DNA of 64,000 nucleotides from Comamonadaceae bacterium (GTDB lineage: Bacteria > Pseudomonadota > Gammaproteobacteria > Burkholderiales > Burkholderiaceae_C). The position numbers were made by a program, and so were the translations under genes. The stretch spans positions 25,676-89,675 of the forward strand of contig CANJNC010000008.1 in the NCBI GenBank assembly GCA_947475685.1, read 5' to 3'. Shown piece after piece: positions 8,490 to 17,129 of the stretch; the first letter of the stretch is position 1, and each line of letters starts with the position of its first letter. The notes below the pieces were generated by a model. The model was not told the origin of the DNA, ran no database searches, and saw nothing but the letters and a program-made list of their open reading frames with translations.

Positions 8490-9448
8490 ATAAATTATCT
8501 ATTCTCAATCGTCTTTTAATTTCTTTTTGTTTCTTTCAATGTGTATACGCTCAAAATTATCCAGAAAGACCTATTTCAATCGTGGTGCCCTTTGCCGCTG
8601 GAAGTGGAACGGATTCCATTGCAAGAGTCATTGCACAAAGACTCAGTGACAAATTAAAGCAGACCGTGATTGTTGATAACAAGGCGGGAGCCAATGCGTT
8701 GATTGGTGTGGAGTATGTGGCCAAAGCTCAGCCTGACGGGTACACCCTTTTGATGACGACGGCAACTTCACACTCTGCCAACCCCTGGCTTTTTAAGAGT
8801 CTTCGATATGATCCTGTGAAAGACTTTACCCCCATTGCAAGGACGGGTGTCATGCCTTTTGTTTTGGTCACCAAATCCAACTCAAGTGCTAAGAGCTTAC
8901 GCGATTTAATTGAACTTGCCAAAGCCAATCCTGGGAAGTTGTCATTTGCTTCACCCAATGGCACCTCCATGTTGGCTGGTGAAGCCATTGCGAAATTGGC
9001 GAACGTGGAATTGATCAATACACCCTACAAATCTGCTCCGCAAGCAATGAATGATTTGCTTGCCGGTCATCTGGATTTTTATGTAGTGGATTTTGCGGTT
9101 TCTTTGCCTTACATTCAAAATGGGATGGTCAATCCATTGGGCGTGACCAATCTAAAACGATCGACTCTCTTGCCCGACGTGCCTGCATTTTCTGAAACGA
9201 TGCCTGGTTTTGATTTGAACGCTTGGAATGGATTTTTTGGCCCTGCCAATTTGCCACCTGCTGTTGTTGACAAGTTGGCAATTGCAACTCGCCAAATATT
9301 GGCTGAAAAGGAAACGGTGGAAAAATTAAGTAAACTTGGTTTTGAGGTACAGACAACTCTATCTGCTGACGAGTTTGGAAAATATGTCATTGATCAATTG
9401 GCTTATTGGGGCAAGATGATGAGGTTGGTAAAAATTCAAGCGCAATGA
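8486..9448 (+). CDS. tripartite tricarboxylate transporter receptor (Bug 3)
   Basis: This 320-residue Bug/TctC-type receptor has a signal peptide (LLISFCFFQCVYAQ) followed by YPERPISIVVPFAAGSGTD and QPDGYTLLMT. It starts inside the stop of the PrpD-like gene, so the two are translationally coupled and the receptor may serve that enzyme's substrate. Domain 2 has KLSFASPNGTSMLAGE where most paralogues have a Gly/Ser-rich G-x-G-S-x-x-H-L segment, so its ligand pocket may differ. Confidence 0.9.
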   Translation: MNKLSILNRLLISFCFFQCVYAQNYPERPISIVVPFAAGSGTDSIARVIAQRLSDKLKQTVIVDNKAGANALIGVEYVAKAQPDGYTLLMTTATSHSANPWLFKSLRYDPVKDFTPIARTGVMPFVLVTKSNSSAKSLRDLIELAKANPGKLSFASPNGTSMLAGEAIAKLANVELINTPYKSAPQAMNDLLAGHLDFYVVDFAVSLPYIQNGMVNPLGVTNLKRSTLLPDVPAFSETMPGFDLNAWNGFFGPANLPPAVVDKLAIATRQILAEKETVEKLSKLGFEVQTTLSADEFGKYVIDQLAYWGKMMRLVKIQAQ

Positions 9449-9494
9449 TGTTTTTTTTATAACCGAGAAGCCAGAACTCTTAAGGTGTATCCAA

Positions 9495-10529
9495 ATGCAA
9501 AATTCCTATGATGTCGAAATCTCAAACATTAATTTGATGAAACCATCTCATGTTTCGATATTTCTTGTGCTTTGCGCTTGGATCATTTGTGCAATGCTCA
9601 GCTCAGTTCATGCACAAGACAAAAAAGACTATCCAGACAAGCCAATCAAAATGGTAGTTCCTTATGTCGCTGGCGGTGCAGCAGATATCACTGCGCGTTT
9701 ATTGGCGCAAAGCCTGTCTCAAAGTTTTAATCAAACAGTGATTGTTGACAACAAGCCTGGCGCCAATGGAAATATAGGGGCTGAGTTTGTGGCCAAATCT
9801 GCTCCAGATGGTTATACCTTATTGTTAACGGCGAGTGGCCCGTTGGTGGTTAACCCGGTTTTATATAAAAGAGCTCCTTTCGATTCGGTCAAAGATTTTT
9901 CTCCAATCAGTCTGGTTATCAGTTATCAATATGCGGTCGTTGTACCTACATTGTCACCGATAAAAAATTTAGCAGAGCTCATTGCTGAAGCAAAGCGCAG
10001 CCCCAAAGCGATCAGTTATGGCTCTACGGGTATCGGAGGAGGGGGGCACTTGGCTGGAGAGCTTTTGGCTTTGTTGGCCAAAGTAGACATGACTCACATT
10101 CCTTATAAAGGTGCGGCACCAGCATTGGCTGATTTATTGGGTGGGCAGTTGTCTTTCACCTTTGAGCCTTTGGTGACAGCAACGCCACTTATCAAAGCAG
10201 GAAAGTTAAGAGCTTTTGCGGTTTCTAGCAGCAAGCGTAGCAAAGCACTGCCCAATTTACCTGCTCTTGCTGAGCTAGGTTTTGATGGATATGATATTTC
10301 GCAGTTCCAAGGATTGCTTGCACCAGGTGGTACAGATTCAGCGATCATTCATAAGCTTTACTTGGAGGTCTTGAAAGCACTGAAGATGCCCAATGTCATT
10401 AAAAGACTTGTAGAAGATGGCGGGAATGAAATAGTTGGCAGTTCACCCCAAGAATTTACGCACCAAATTCAAGCAGATTTAAAGTTATACGGCAAATTGA
10501 TTAGTGATGCAAAAATTCAATCGGACTAA
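9495..10529 (+). CDS. tripartite tricarboxylate transporter receptor (Bug 4)
   Basis: This 344-residue Bug/TctC-type receptor has the mature opening YPDKPIKMVVPYVAGGAAD, SAPDGYTLLLT and STGIGGGGHLAGE. An ATG at 9495 has a weak AAGG site. An alternative ATG at 9537 would give a cleaner signal peptide (KPSHVSIFLVLCAWIICAM...VHA). It follows Bug 3 after 46 bases, so two receptors lie back to back. Their sequences differ throughout, which argues against a recent duplication. Confidence 0.9.
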   Translation: MQNSYDVEISNINLMKPSHVSIFLVLCAWIICAMLSSVHAQDKKDYPDKPIKMVVPYVAGGAADITARLLAQSLSQSFNQTVIVDNKPGANGNIGAEFVAKSAPDGYTLLLTASGPLVVNPVLYKRAPFDSVKDFSPISLVISYQYAVVVPTLSPIKNLAELIAEAKRSPKAISYGSTGIGGGGHLAGELLALLAKVDMTHIPYKGAAPALADLLGGQLSFTFEPLVTATPLIKAGKLRAFAVSSSKRSKALPNLPALAELGFDGYDISQFQGLLAPGGTDSAIIHKLYLEVLKALKMPNVIKRLVEDGGNEIVGSSPQEFTHQIQADLKLYGKLISDAKIQSD

Positions 10530-10615
10530 ATGTCTGTGTCCTCTTGGTTGAAACTTTTGAGTTGGGTATTTTGAGCAATATTTATTCAAAGGTATTGCAA
10601 TTTAAACGATAATTT

Positions 10616-10635
10616 ACAGATTGTTAATCTGTTTT
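10616..10635 (+). promoter_or_regulatory. palindrome with T-run before the amidohydrolase
   Basis: ACAGATT-GTT-AATCTGT is a perfect 7+3+7 inverted repeat followed by TTT. It ends 13-17 bases before the amidohydrolase start codon. It could be a weak intrinsic terminator after Bug 4 or an operator in the leader of the next gene; the AT-rich stem makes either role uncertain. Confidence 0.35.
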
Positions 10636-10648
10636 GTACAAACCATTT

Positions 10649-11839
10649 ATGAATATTGTCGATACTTTCTTGGATGTTTCCAAATTTGTAAGCTTAAGGC
10701 GCGATATACATGCTCACCCTGAGTTGGGTTTTGAAGAGCATCGGACTTCAGAGATTGTTGCCAATCGTCTTAAAGAATGGGGTCTCGAGGTTCATACGGG
10801 TGTTGCGGGCACTGGTGTGGTTGGTGTCCTTAAAAGAGGCTCGAGCAATCGGTCCATTGGACTTAGAGCAGATTTAGATGCCTTGCCTTTGCAAGAGGAG
10901 AATCATTTTCCTCACCGAAGTATCCACCCTGGGAAAATGCATGCGTGTGGACACGATGGACACACGACCATGCTATTGGCTGCCGCTTGGCATTTATCCC
11001 AAAGTGGTCAATTTGATGGGTCCATTAACTTTATTTTTCAACCGGCTGAGGAGATGGGCAAGGCCGGGGCAAAGAAAATGATCGAAGATGGGCTTTTTCA
11101 GAGGTTTCCGTGTGATGCCGTGTTTGCACTCCACAATTTTTCAATCGGTCATGTGGGACACTTTGCCCTTAATCATGGCGCACTGATGGCCTCAAGCAAT
11201 ACTTGGCGCGTCACGATTCACGGGCAAGGTACCCATGCCTCCTTGCCCCATACGGGCGTCGATCCAGTGGCTGCCGTCATTGATTTGGCCCAGCAGGTAC
11301 AGTCGTTGGTCTCAAAAGTTATCAATTCTAATGAGCGGGCATTGTTGGCTGTGACACAAATTCAAGGTTCTGGTGCTCCCAACGTCATACCTGATTTGGC
11401 TTTTGTGGGTGGTACGATTAGAACGTTCTCTGAGGATGCGAGCGATAAATTGGAGAGCGGTCTAAATCGCTTGGCCAATGGGATTGCTCAAGCCCATGGG
11501 TGTCGTGCTGAGGTGAGTTTTTTGCGCGCCTCTCCTCCAGTGGTCAATTATGAGCGAGAAGCTAAATTTGCTGCAGAAGTCATGCGGGAGATTGTCGGCT
11601 CTGCTGCAGTCAATGAAAATTATCCTGCAATCATGAGCGCTGAAGATTTTGCGCACATGCTGAAAGTCAAGCCAGGTTGTTACGCTTTCATCGGCAATGG
11701 GGATGGGGAGCACCGAATGCCAGATCATGGATCAGGCCCGTGCATTATTCACAATACATCATTTGATTTCAATGATGAAATTATTCCAATTGGTGCCAGT
11801 TACTTTGTTAAATTGGCTGAGAAGTGGTTGAGTCATTAA
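10649..11839 (+). CDS. M20 family amidohydrolase
   Basis: This 396-residue protein is an M20D-type metallo-amidohydrolase, related to hippurate hydrolase and IAA-amino acid hydrolase. It shows GLRADLDALPL, then MHACGHDGHTTML with metal-binding Cys and His residues, then FQPAEE with the catalytic Glu, and a late MSAEDFA segment. It should cleave the amide bond of an N-acyl amino acid. The ATG at 10649 is chosen over an upstream TTG. It has no signal peptide, so it acts in the cytoplasm on imported substrate. It is followed by Bug 5 after 11 bases. Confidence 0.9.
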   Translation: MNIVDTFLDVSKFVSLRRDIHAHPELGFEEHRTSEIVANRLKEWGLEVHTGVAGTGVVGVLKRGSSNRSIGLRADLDALPLQEENHFPHRSIHPGKMHACGHDGHTTMLLAAAWHLSQSGQFDGSINFIFQPAEEMGKAGAKKMIEDGLFQRFPCDAVFALHNFSIGHVGHFALNHGALMASSNTWRVTIHGQGTHASLPHTGVDPVAAVIDLAQQVQSLVSKVINSNERALLAVTQIQGSGAPNVIPDLAFVGGTIRTFSEDASDKLESGLNRLANGIAQAHGCRAEVSFLRASPPVVNYEREAKFAAEVMREIVGSAAVNENYPAIMSAEDFAHMLKVKPGCYAFIGNGDGEHRMPDHGSGPCIIHNTSFDFNDEIIPIGASYFVKLAEKWLSH

Positions 11840-11850
11840 GGAGAATTTAT

Positions 11851-12807
11851 ATGCATACGTATTTATTTAAATTTATCGCGGCGACTTCATTCGTATTTTT
11901 GAGCTCAACTTCGATGGCTCAAAAGGTCATCAAAATGGTCGTCCCTTTTGGGCCAGGTGCAGTGCAAGACACGGTAGCAAGGACATTCAACAATGAATTG
12001 GGGCAAATTTTAGAGGCCACGGTGATCATTGAAAACAAGGCTGGTGCTGGTAGCACCATTGGTACGAACTTTGTTGCCAAGTCCAACCCTGATGGAGCAA
12101 CTTTGATTTTGGCTGCTGCGAGTCATACGCTTGCGGGGCATTTGTACGAAAAGTTGCCCTACGACCCCATCAAAGATTTCTCACCAGTCTCATTAATTGG
12201 TTACTCAGGGTATGTGATTGGAGCTCCAAGTTCTTTGGGCGCCAGTAACCTTAGAGACTACATTCGGATATTGAAAGCAAAACCTAAAGAATACAACTAC
12301 GCTTCAGCAGGAAATGGCAGTGCGTCTCATTTGGGCATGGCCTCCTTCTTAACCAGGGCTGGTATCGATATGCAGCACATTCCAATGAAGTCTACAGGGG
12401 ATGCTGTGAACGAAGTGCTCGCCAATCGAGTGCAAGGTGTGACCTCTGCAACGATTGGTTTGATTGGTTTCAGACAAGATTCAAGAATCAAGTTGTTGGC
12501 CTACACGGGTAAGCAGCGATCAAAGTTTTTACCTGAGATTCCTACTGTGTCCGAATCTGGAGTGCCTGGTTTTCATTTCGACTCATGGATGGGCTTGTTG
12601 GCCGCAGCAAACACGCCCAAGGCAGAGGTAGAGAAAATAAACCGCGCTATGATCAAAGTCTTGGCAGACCCTGTTGTTCAAGAAAGACTCATCAAATTGG
12701 GCCTTGAAGTTCAAACCGCTTCTCCTGAAGAGTTTCAACAAATCTTGTCCCTGGATTGGCAAAACGCTGCTGTGATTGTTAAATCCTCAGGGGCAAAATT
12801 AGAGTAA
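11851..12807 (+). CDS. tripartite tricarboxylate transporter receptor (Bug 5)
   Basis: This 318-residue Bug/TctC-type receptor has a signal peptide (MHTYLFKFIAATSFVFL...SMAQ). The mature opening is VIKMVVPFGPGAVQD, which lacks the usual Y-P-x-K-P start, and SNPDGATLIL replaces the usual PDGYTLL. The start is fixed by AAGGAG 7 bases upstream. It is last in the plus-strand run and is probably the receptor for the amidohydrolase substrate or product. It converges on the PhoH-type gene. Confidence 0.9.
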   Translation: MHTYLFKFIAATSFVFLSSTSMAQKVIKMVVPFGPGAVQDTVARTFNNELGQILEATVIIENKAGAGSTIGTNFVAKSNPDGATLILAAASHTLAGHLYEKLPYDPIKDFSPVSLIGYSGYVIGAPSSLGASNLRDYIRILKAKPKEYNYASAGNGSASHLGMASFLTRAGIDMQHIPMKSTGDAVNEVLANRVQGVTSATIGLIGFRQDSRIKLLAYTGKQRSKFLPEIPTVSESGVPGFHFDSWMGLLAAANTPKAEVEKINRAMIKVLADPVVQERLIKLGLEVQTASPEEFQQILSLDWQNAAVIVKSSGAKLE

Positions 12808-12866
12808 ATTGAACCAAAGCGTCCATTTAATTCCTTGCCACTTTACAAATGATGTTGCACTTGTTT

Positions 12867-14531
12867 TTAAAGTGCGTCACTAGCAAAGTCGGCAAGTCTT
12901 GAACGCTCACCTCTGGCCAATGTGATATGACCGCCGTGAGGCCAGCCTTTGAATTTATCAACGGCATAGGTCAGGCCAGATGATCCTTCGGTGAGGTAGG
13001 GCGTGTCTATTTGGGCTAAATTACCCATGCAGATGATCTTTGTTCCCGGCCCGGCGCGTGTGATGAGTGTTTTCATTTGCTTGGGCGTTAAATTTTGAGC
13101 CTCATCAATAATGACATATTTATTGAGAAAGGTTCGGCCTCTCATGAAATTCAAACTTTTAATTTTAATCTTGCTTCTGATCAACTCATTGGTTGCTGCT
13201 CTTCCCCATTCTCCCGAGCCCGTATCGGTTTTTGCAAGAACTTCTAAATTGTCATCCAATGCGCCCATCCAAGGGCCCATTTTTTCTTCTTCAGTACCAG
13301 GTAGAAAGCCTATATCCTCACCTACACTGACTGTAGCTCGGGTCATGATGATTTCGCTATAACGTCTTTCATCGAGCACTTGTGTCAAACCAGATACCAA
13401 AGCAAGCAGCGTTTTGCCCGTTCCAGCTGTGCCAGTCAGAGTGACGAAATCAATTTCAGGATCCAGCAACAAATTAAGTGCGAAATTTTGTTCTCTATTT
13501 CTGGCCGTCACGCCCCAGATGGCATTCTTCAAGTGATTGAAATCTTTTAAGGTTTTAAAGACGGCCGTCTTGCCCCTGATCTCTGTGACACGTGCATAAA
13601 GACTAGGTTCACCAGGGGACTCAAAGTAGACAAATTGATTGATATGAAGGCTTGGCACGATGGGGCCACTGATTCTGTAATAGGTGTGGCTACCAGACTG
13701 CCAGCTTTCAACAGTCTTGCCATTTTTGATCCAAAAGTCCGAGGGCAAGGAAAGCCATCCACTGTATAAAAGATCGCCATCCTCGAGTGTTTTGTCATTT
13801 TGATAGTCCTCTGCAGCCAAGCCCAAAGCCCTGGCCTTGACGCGCATATTGATATCCTTGGACACCAATACGACTTCTCTTGATGGGTACTTGTTCTTAA
13901 GTGCTTGAACGACGCCTAAAATTTGATTGTCTGCCTTGCCTTGCGGCAAACTGATAGGCAAGCTGATGTCTAAAGTCTCGGTTTGAAAAAATAATTTACC
14001 ACTGACGTATTTATGACCCGTGCCATTCAGTAACAGTCCCTTGGTCATGTCTGACGCATTTGATGCAGCCAATGCATCCAAAGATCTGCTGGTTTGGCGC
14101 GCATTGCGAGCGACCTCAGTCATGCCTTTTTTATGACTGTCAAGTTCTTCAAGGACGATCATGGGCAAGTAGATGTCATGCTCTTCAAATCGGAAAAGAC
14201 ACATGGGGTCGTGCATCAACACGTTTGTATCAAGCACGAAAAGTTTGGCTACGCCTGGGGACTTCTTTTTGATGACCTTTGCTTTGATGGGCGCGGCATT
14301 TTTATGTTCATTTTTTCTTGCGCGATACTTTTTAAGCTCCTCGTTGCTGTTGTCAAGACTCACCTCCCCTCCTTGTTGATCGAAATGTGTAAAGACTTGA
14401 GGCTTTTCATGGACTGGACCTGGCTCAAAGTGAGCGGCTTGTCTTTTGATCGGATTTGTACTGATGGGGGTTTCAAAGGCTTCTTGGCCTAAAAGGGAGG
14501 CGCGTTTTGAAGGGGCAGGGGGCAGAGGCAT
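12867..14531 (-). CDS. PIN-PhoH fusion ATPase
   Basis: This 554-residue protein has an N-terminal basic linker, then a PIN-type nuclease domain (LFVLDTNVLMHDP, EELDSHKKG, about residues 95-245). A C-terminal PhoH ATPase domain follows with Walker A GTAGTGKT and Walker B IIDEAQNLTP. PhoH2-type fusions act as RNA helicase/ribonucleases in the bacteria studied; PIN acidic residues typical of nucleases appear present (D at LDTN, E at LEELD). It is transcribed on its own after the peroxiredoxin terminator. The role in phosphate starvation suggested by the name is not demonstrated for this branch. Confidence 0.9.
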   Translation of the reverse strand: MPLPPAPSKRASLLGQEAFETPISTNPIKRQAAHFEPGPVHEKPQVFTHFDQQGGEVSLDNSNEELKKYRARKNEHKNAAPIKAKVIKKKSPGVAKLFVLDTNVLMHDPMCLFRFEEHDIYLPMIVLEELDSHKKGMTEVARNARQTSRSLDALAASNASDMTKGLLLNGTGHKYVSGKLFFQTETLDISLPISLPQGKADNQILGVVQALKNKYPSREVVLVSKDINMRVKARALGLAAEDYQNDKTLEDGDLLYSGWLSLPSDFWIKNGKTVESWQSGSHTYYRISGPIVPSLHINQFVYFESPGEPSLYARVTEIRGKTAVFKTLKDFNHLKNAIWGVTARNREQNFALNLLLDPEIDFVTLTGTAGTGKTLLALVSGLTQVLDERRYSEIIMTRATVSVGEDIGFLPGTEEEKMGPWMGALDDNLEVLAKTDTGSGEWGRAATNELIRSKIKIKSLNFMRGRTFLNKYVIIDEAQNLTPKQMKTLITRAGPGTKIICMGNLAQIDTPYLTEGSSGLTYAVDKFKGWPHGGHITLARGERSRLADFASDAL

Positions 14532-14623
14532 GTGCTTTTAATGAGTATGTTGAACGTTCGAGGGTTGAGAAAAGGATTCTTGTGCGAGGTTGTTTGCTGT
14601 CAATAGAAACCCACGAAGCCTAT

Positions 14624-14652
14624 GAAAAAGCCGCCAAGGGAACCGGGCGGCT
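14624..14652 (-). terminator. intrinsic terminator of the peroxiredoxin gene
   Basis: On the minus strand AGCCGCC and GGCGGCT form a perfect 7-bp stem with a 10-base loop, followed by TTTTTC. It lies about 90 bases after the stop of the peroxiredoxin gene and before the PhoH-type gene. Confidence 0.75.
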
Positions 14653-14744
14653 AAATTCAACGAAGTGAGACTATAAACAGGGTTAAACAACTCATCAATG
14701 TTCATGCAAACATCATAACCCAATCAAATGACAAAAAATACCGT

Positions 14745-15233
14745 TCAGGCTGTGGCAGGAGCAGGTTTTTTAAGCGCTTTGACCGCTTTCAAGACCTCGT
14801 CCACGTGACCAGGCACTTTCAGTCCACGCCATTCTTCTTTCAAAAGACCATCTGCACCGATTAAAAAGGTGCTGCGTTCGATGCCTTTGACTTTTTTACC
14901 GTACATGATCTTATTTTTGACAACACCAAACATATGACACATTTTTTCCTCGGTGTCGGCAATCAATTCAAAGGGCAGTTCAAGTTTGGTTTTGAAGTCA
15001 TCATGGGACTTCATATTGTCTCTAGACACGCCAAACACAACGGCGCCAGCCTTTGTAAAGTCTTTGTATTTATCCCTAAACTGCATGGCCTCGGTGGTAC
15101 AACCTGGGGTATTATCCTTTGGGTAAAAATAAAGAATCAAAGTTTTGCCGACATGGGTGTGATTTGTTACTTTCACGCCCCCGGTAGCGTTTGCTTCAAA
15201 TTCGGGAAGGGGTTTGTTTATAACAATCGCCAT
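14745..15233 (-). CDS. bcp: peroxiredoxin, BCP/PrxQ type
   Basis: This 162-residue thiol peroxidase reduces H2O2 and organic hydroperoxides. The peroxidatic Cys is in TPGCTTEA at residue 45. The position five residues later, where E. coli BCP has its resolving Cys, is Met here; another Cys occurs at about 99. It may therefore work as a 1-Cys enzyme or use a different partner. I start at MAIVINKPL rather than the longer frame, matching the family length. No signal peptide, so it is cytoplasmic. It has its own terminator. Confidence 0.92.
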   Translation of the reverse strand: MAIVINKPLPEFEANATGGVKVTNHTHVGKTLILYFYPKDNTPGCTTEAMQFRDKYKDFTKAGAVVFGVSRDNMKSHDDFKTKLELPFELIADTEEKMCHMFGVVKNKIMYGKKVKGIERSTFLIGADGLLKEEWRGLKVPGHVDEVLKAVKALKKPAPATA

Positions 15234-15256
15234 AGTTCTACTTGTCCAGTGTAACA

Positions 15257-15286
15257 AAGGGGCCGCTTCAAAAGCGGCAACCCCTT
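15257..15286 (-). terminator. hairpin between Mth938-like gene and bcp
   Basis: AAGGGG-CCGCTT pairs with AAGCGG...CCCCTT around a 3-base loop with a CAA bulge. On the minus strand it is followed by TTGTTAC. It probably ends the Mth938-like transcript, although it lies 150 bases after that gene and only about 24 bases before the bcp start, so it could also lie in the bcp leader. Confidence 0.5.
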
Positions 15287-15437
15287 ATTTTAACTTCAAA
15301 ATCGGCCTCCAAGCGGTGCTGCATTTCTTATTTAAAGGAGTTGCATGAGGCGATGAATTTAGTCATCCTCAAGCTCAAAGGGGCCGATAGGAAGCATTCA
15401 AATTAAGGGTAAACCCTAGATCTCGTTTGTTTGGCGT

Positions 15438-15827
15438 TCAAAGACTTTTCGGCTCGATCAATAAAAGGGCGGCGACTTTTCGTCCTTCACCTGCCAAGAT
15501 ATTGTAGGTTCTGCAAGCCGCTGGGGTATCCATGGTTTCAAAACCCAATTGAGCGTGTTTGAAAGCAAGGGCCCATTGCTTGGGCATAAATTTCAATTTT
15601 TGACCACTGCCTAAGATCACCAGTTCAATTCCAATCGTTTTCAATTGGATCAATTTTTCCAAGTGAAGGGCGGTCAAGTTCTCGGGTTTAAGTGTTCCAA
15701 GAAGTTCCTTTTGACCCTCAGAGCTGATGAGCAAGGAGTCAAAATATTTTTCACCATTGATGGCAATCCAGTCCTGTTCATAAGCCGTGACGGCTTGAAC
15801 GTCCATTTGATCAGGTTGAAGTTTCAT
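15438..15827 (-). CDS. Mth938-like domain protein (DUF498)
   Basis: This 129-residue protein has the Mth938/Xcc1710-like fold signature: WIAINGEKYFDSLLIS near the N-terminus, ELVILGSGQKLKFMP in the middle and FETMDTPAACRTYNILAGEGRKVAALLL at the end (split here by eye into strand-helix units). The family, related to mitochondrial NDUFAF3, has no firm bacterial function. It is divergent from the aminotransferase gene with a 75-base shared upstream region. Confidence 0.85.
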   Translation of the reverse strand: MKLQPDQMDVQAVTAYEQDWIAINGEKYFDSLLISSEGQKELLGTLKPENLTALHLEKLIQLKTIGIELVILGSGQKLKFMPKQWALAFKHAQLGFETMDTPAACRTYNILAGEGRKVAALLLIEPKSL

Positions 15828-15902
15828 GGGTTTTAAGCTAAAGGGGTCAATTATGTGTTCAAATTATAGGTTTTCATCACGAAAGACCCCAAAGGAGGGA
15901 CT

Positions 15903-17129
15903 TTGAAAGCTGTTTATAAATCCAACAAGCTGGCCAATGTCTGTTATGACATTCGTGGTCCTGTGCTCGATCGCGCTCGACAAATGGAGGAAGAGGGCCA
16001 CAAAATCATCAAGCTCAATATAGGCAATTTGGCTGTCTTTGGCTTTGATGCGCCCGAGGAAATCCAGCAAGACATGATCAGAAACTTGCCCAACGCTGCA
16101 GCCTATTCAGACAGCAAGGGTATTTTCGCTGCAAGAAAAGCGGTCATGCATTACTCACAACAACAAGGCATCAAAGGTGTGTTGTTGGATGATATTTATT
16201 TAGGCAACGGTGCCAGTGAATTGATTGTGATGGCGACCAACGCGCTCTTGAACGATGGCGATGAGATGCTCTTGCCGGCACCGGATTATCCTTTGTGGAC
16301 AGCTGCAGTGAGTTTATCGGGCGGCACGCCCGTGCACTATATGTGCGATGAGGAAAATGGATGGATGCCAGATTTAAAAGACATTCGCTCTAAGATCACG
16401 CCCAGTACAAAAGGCATTGTTATCATAAATCCAAACAATCCAACGGGTGCCCTGTATTCGAACGAATTGCTTTTGGGCATCATTGAGCTGGCCAGAGAGC
16501 ACAATTTGGTGGTCTTTGCAGATGAGGTCTATGACAAAGTTTTGTACGATGGTGTTAAGCACACTGCTATGGGTTCACTCTCAGAAGATGTGTTGACACT
16601 TACCTTTAACTCGCTCTCAAAAAGTTATCGCTCCTGCGGTTATCGCGCCGGTTGGATGGTGGTCTCAGGAGATAAGAAGTCTGCCAAAGATTACATTGAG
16701 GGCTTGAACATGCTTTCTTCAATGCGTTTGTGTGCCAATGTCCCTGGACAATGGGCCATACAAACGGCTTTAGGAGGCTATCAAAGCATCCAAGATTTGG
16801 TCAAGGAAGGCGGACGTTTGAAGCGCCAAAGAGATTTGGCTTATGAATTGATTACGGCCATTCCCGGTGTGAGTTGTGTCAAGCCCAGTGCTGCGCTTTA
16901 CATGTTTCCGAAGTTAGATCCCAAAATGTATCCCATTGAAAACGATCAGGACTTCATCAATGAGATGCTTCAAGAGACCAAAGTTTTGTTGGTGCAAGGC
17001 TCGGGATTTAACTGGCCGCGTACCGATCATTTTCGCATTGTCTTTCTCCCCCATGAGGATGATTTAAGAGTTGCGATCAATAGGATTGCGAAATTTTTAG
17101 AACTATATCGACACAATAAAGCACAATGA
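15903..17129 (+). CDS. alaA: PLP-dependent aminotransferase, alanine type
   Basis: This 408-residue class I aminotransferase is of the AlaA/AlaC type (glutamate-pyruvate aminotransferase). It has INPNNPTGALY, the PLP Asp in FADEVYD, the PLP Lys in SLSKSYR at about residue 240, and the substrate Arg in DHFRIVFLP. I accept a TTG start because a near-perfect AAAGGAGG lies just upstream and the conserved SNKLANVCYDIRGP follows at once. It overlaps hom by ATGA. Coupling to hom and thrC suggests amino-acid supply, and valine-pyruvate or aspartate activity cannot be excluded. Confidence 0.88.
   Translation: MKAVYKSNKLANVCYDIRGPVLDRARQMEEEGHKIIKLNIGNLAVFGFDAPEEIQQDMIRNLPNAAAYSDSKGIFAARKAVMHYSQQQGIKGVLLDDIYLGNGASELIVMATNALLNDGDEMLLPAPDYPLWTAAVSLSGGTPVHYMCDEENGWMPDLKDIRSKITPSTKGIVIINPNNPTGALYSNELLLGIIELAREHNLVVFADEVYDKVLYDGVKHTAMGSLSEDVLTLTFNSLSKSYRSCGYRAGWMVVSGDKKSAKDYIEGLNMLSSMRLCANVPGQWAIQTALGGYQSIQDLVKEGGRLKRQRDLAYELITAIPGVSCVKPSAALYMFPKLDPKMYPIENDQDFINEMLQETKVLLVQGSGFNWPRTDHFRIVFLPHEDDLRVAINRIAKFLELYRHNKAQ

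Noticed and set aside
12857..12875. GCACTT/AAGTGC hairpin between Bug 5 and phoH
   Set aside because: The stem is short and runs into the phoH stop codon; it has no proper T-run.
14538..14723. 61-residue minus-strand frame between phoH and bcp
   Set aside because: It runs through the bcp terminator hairpin, has no ribosome-binding site and no recognisable sequence.
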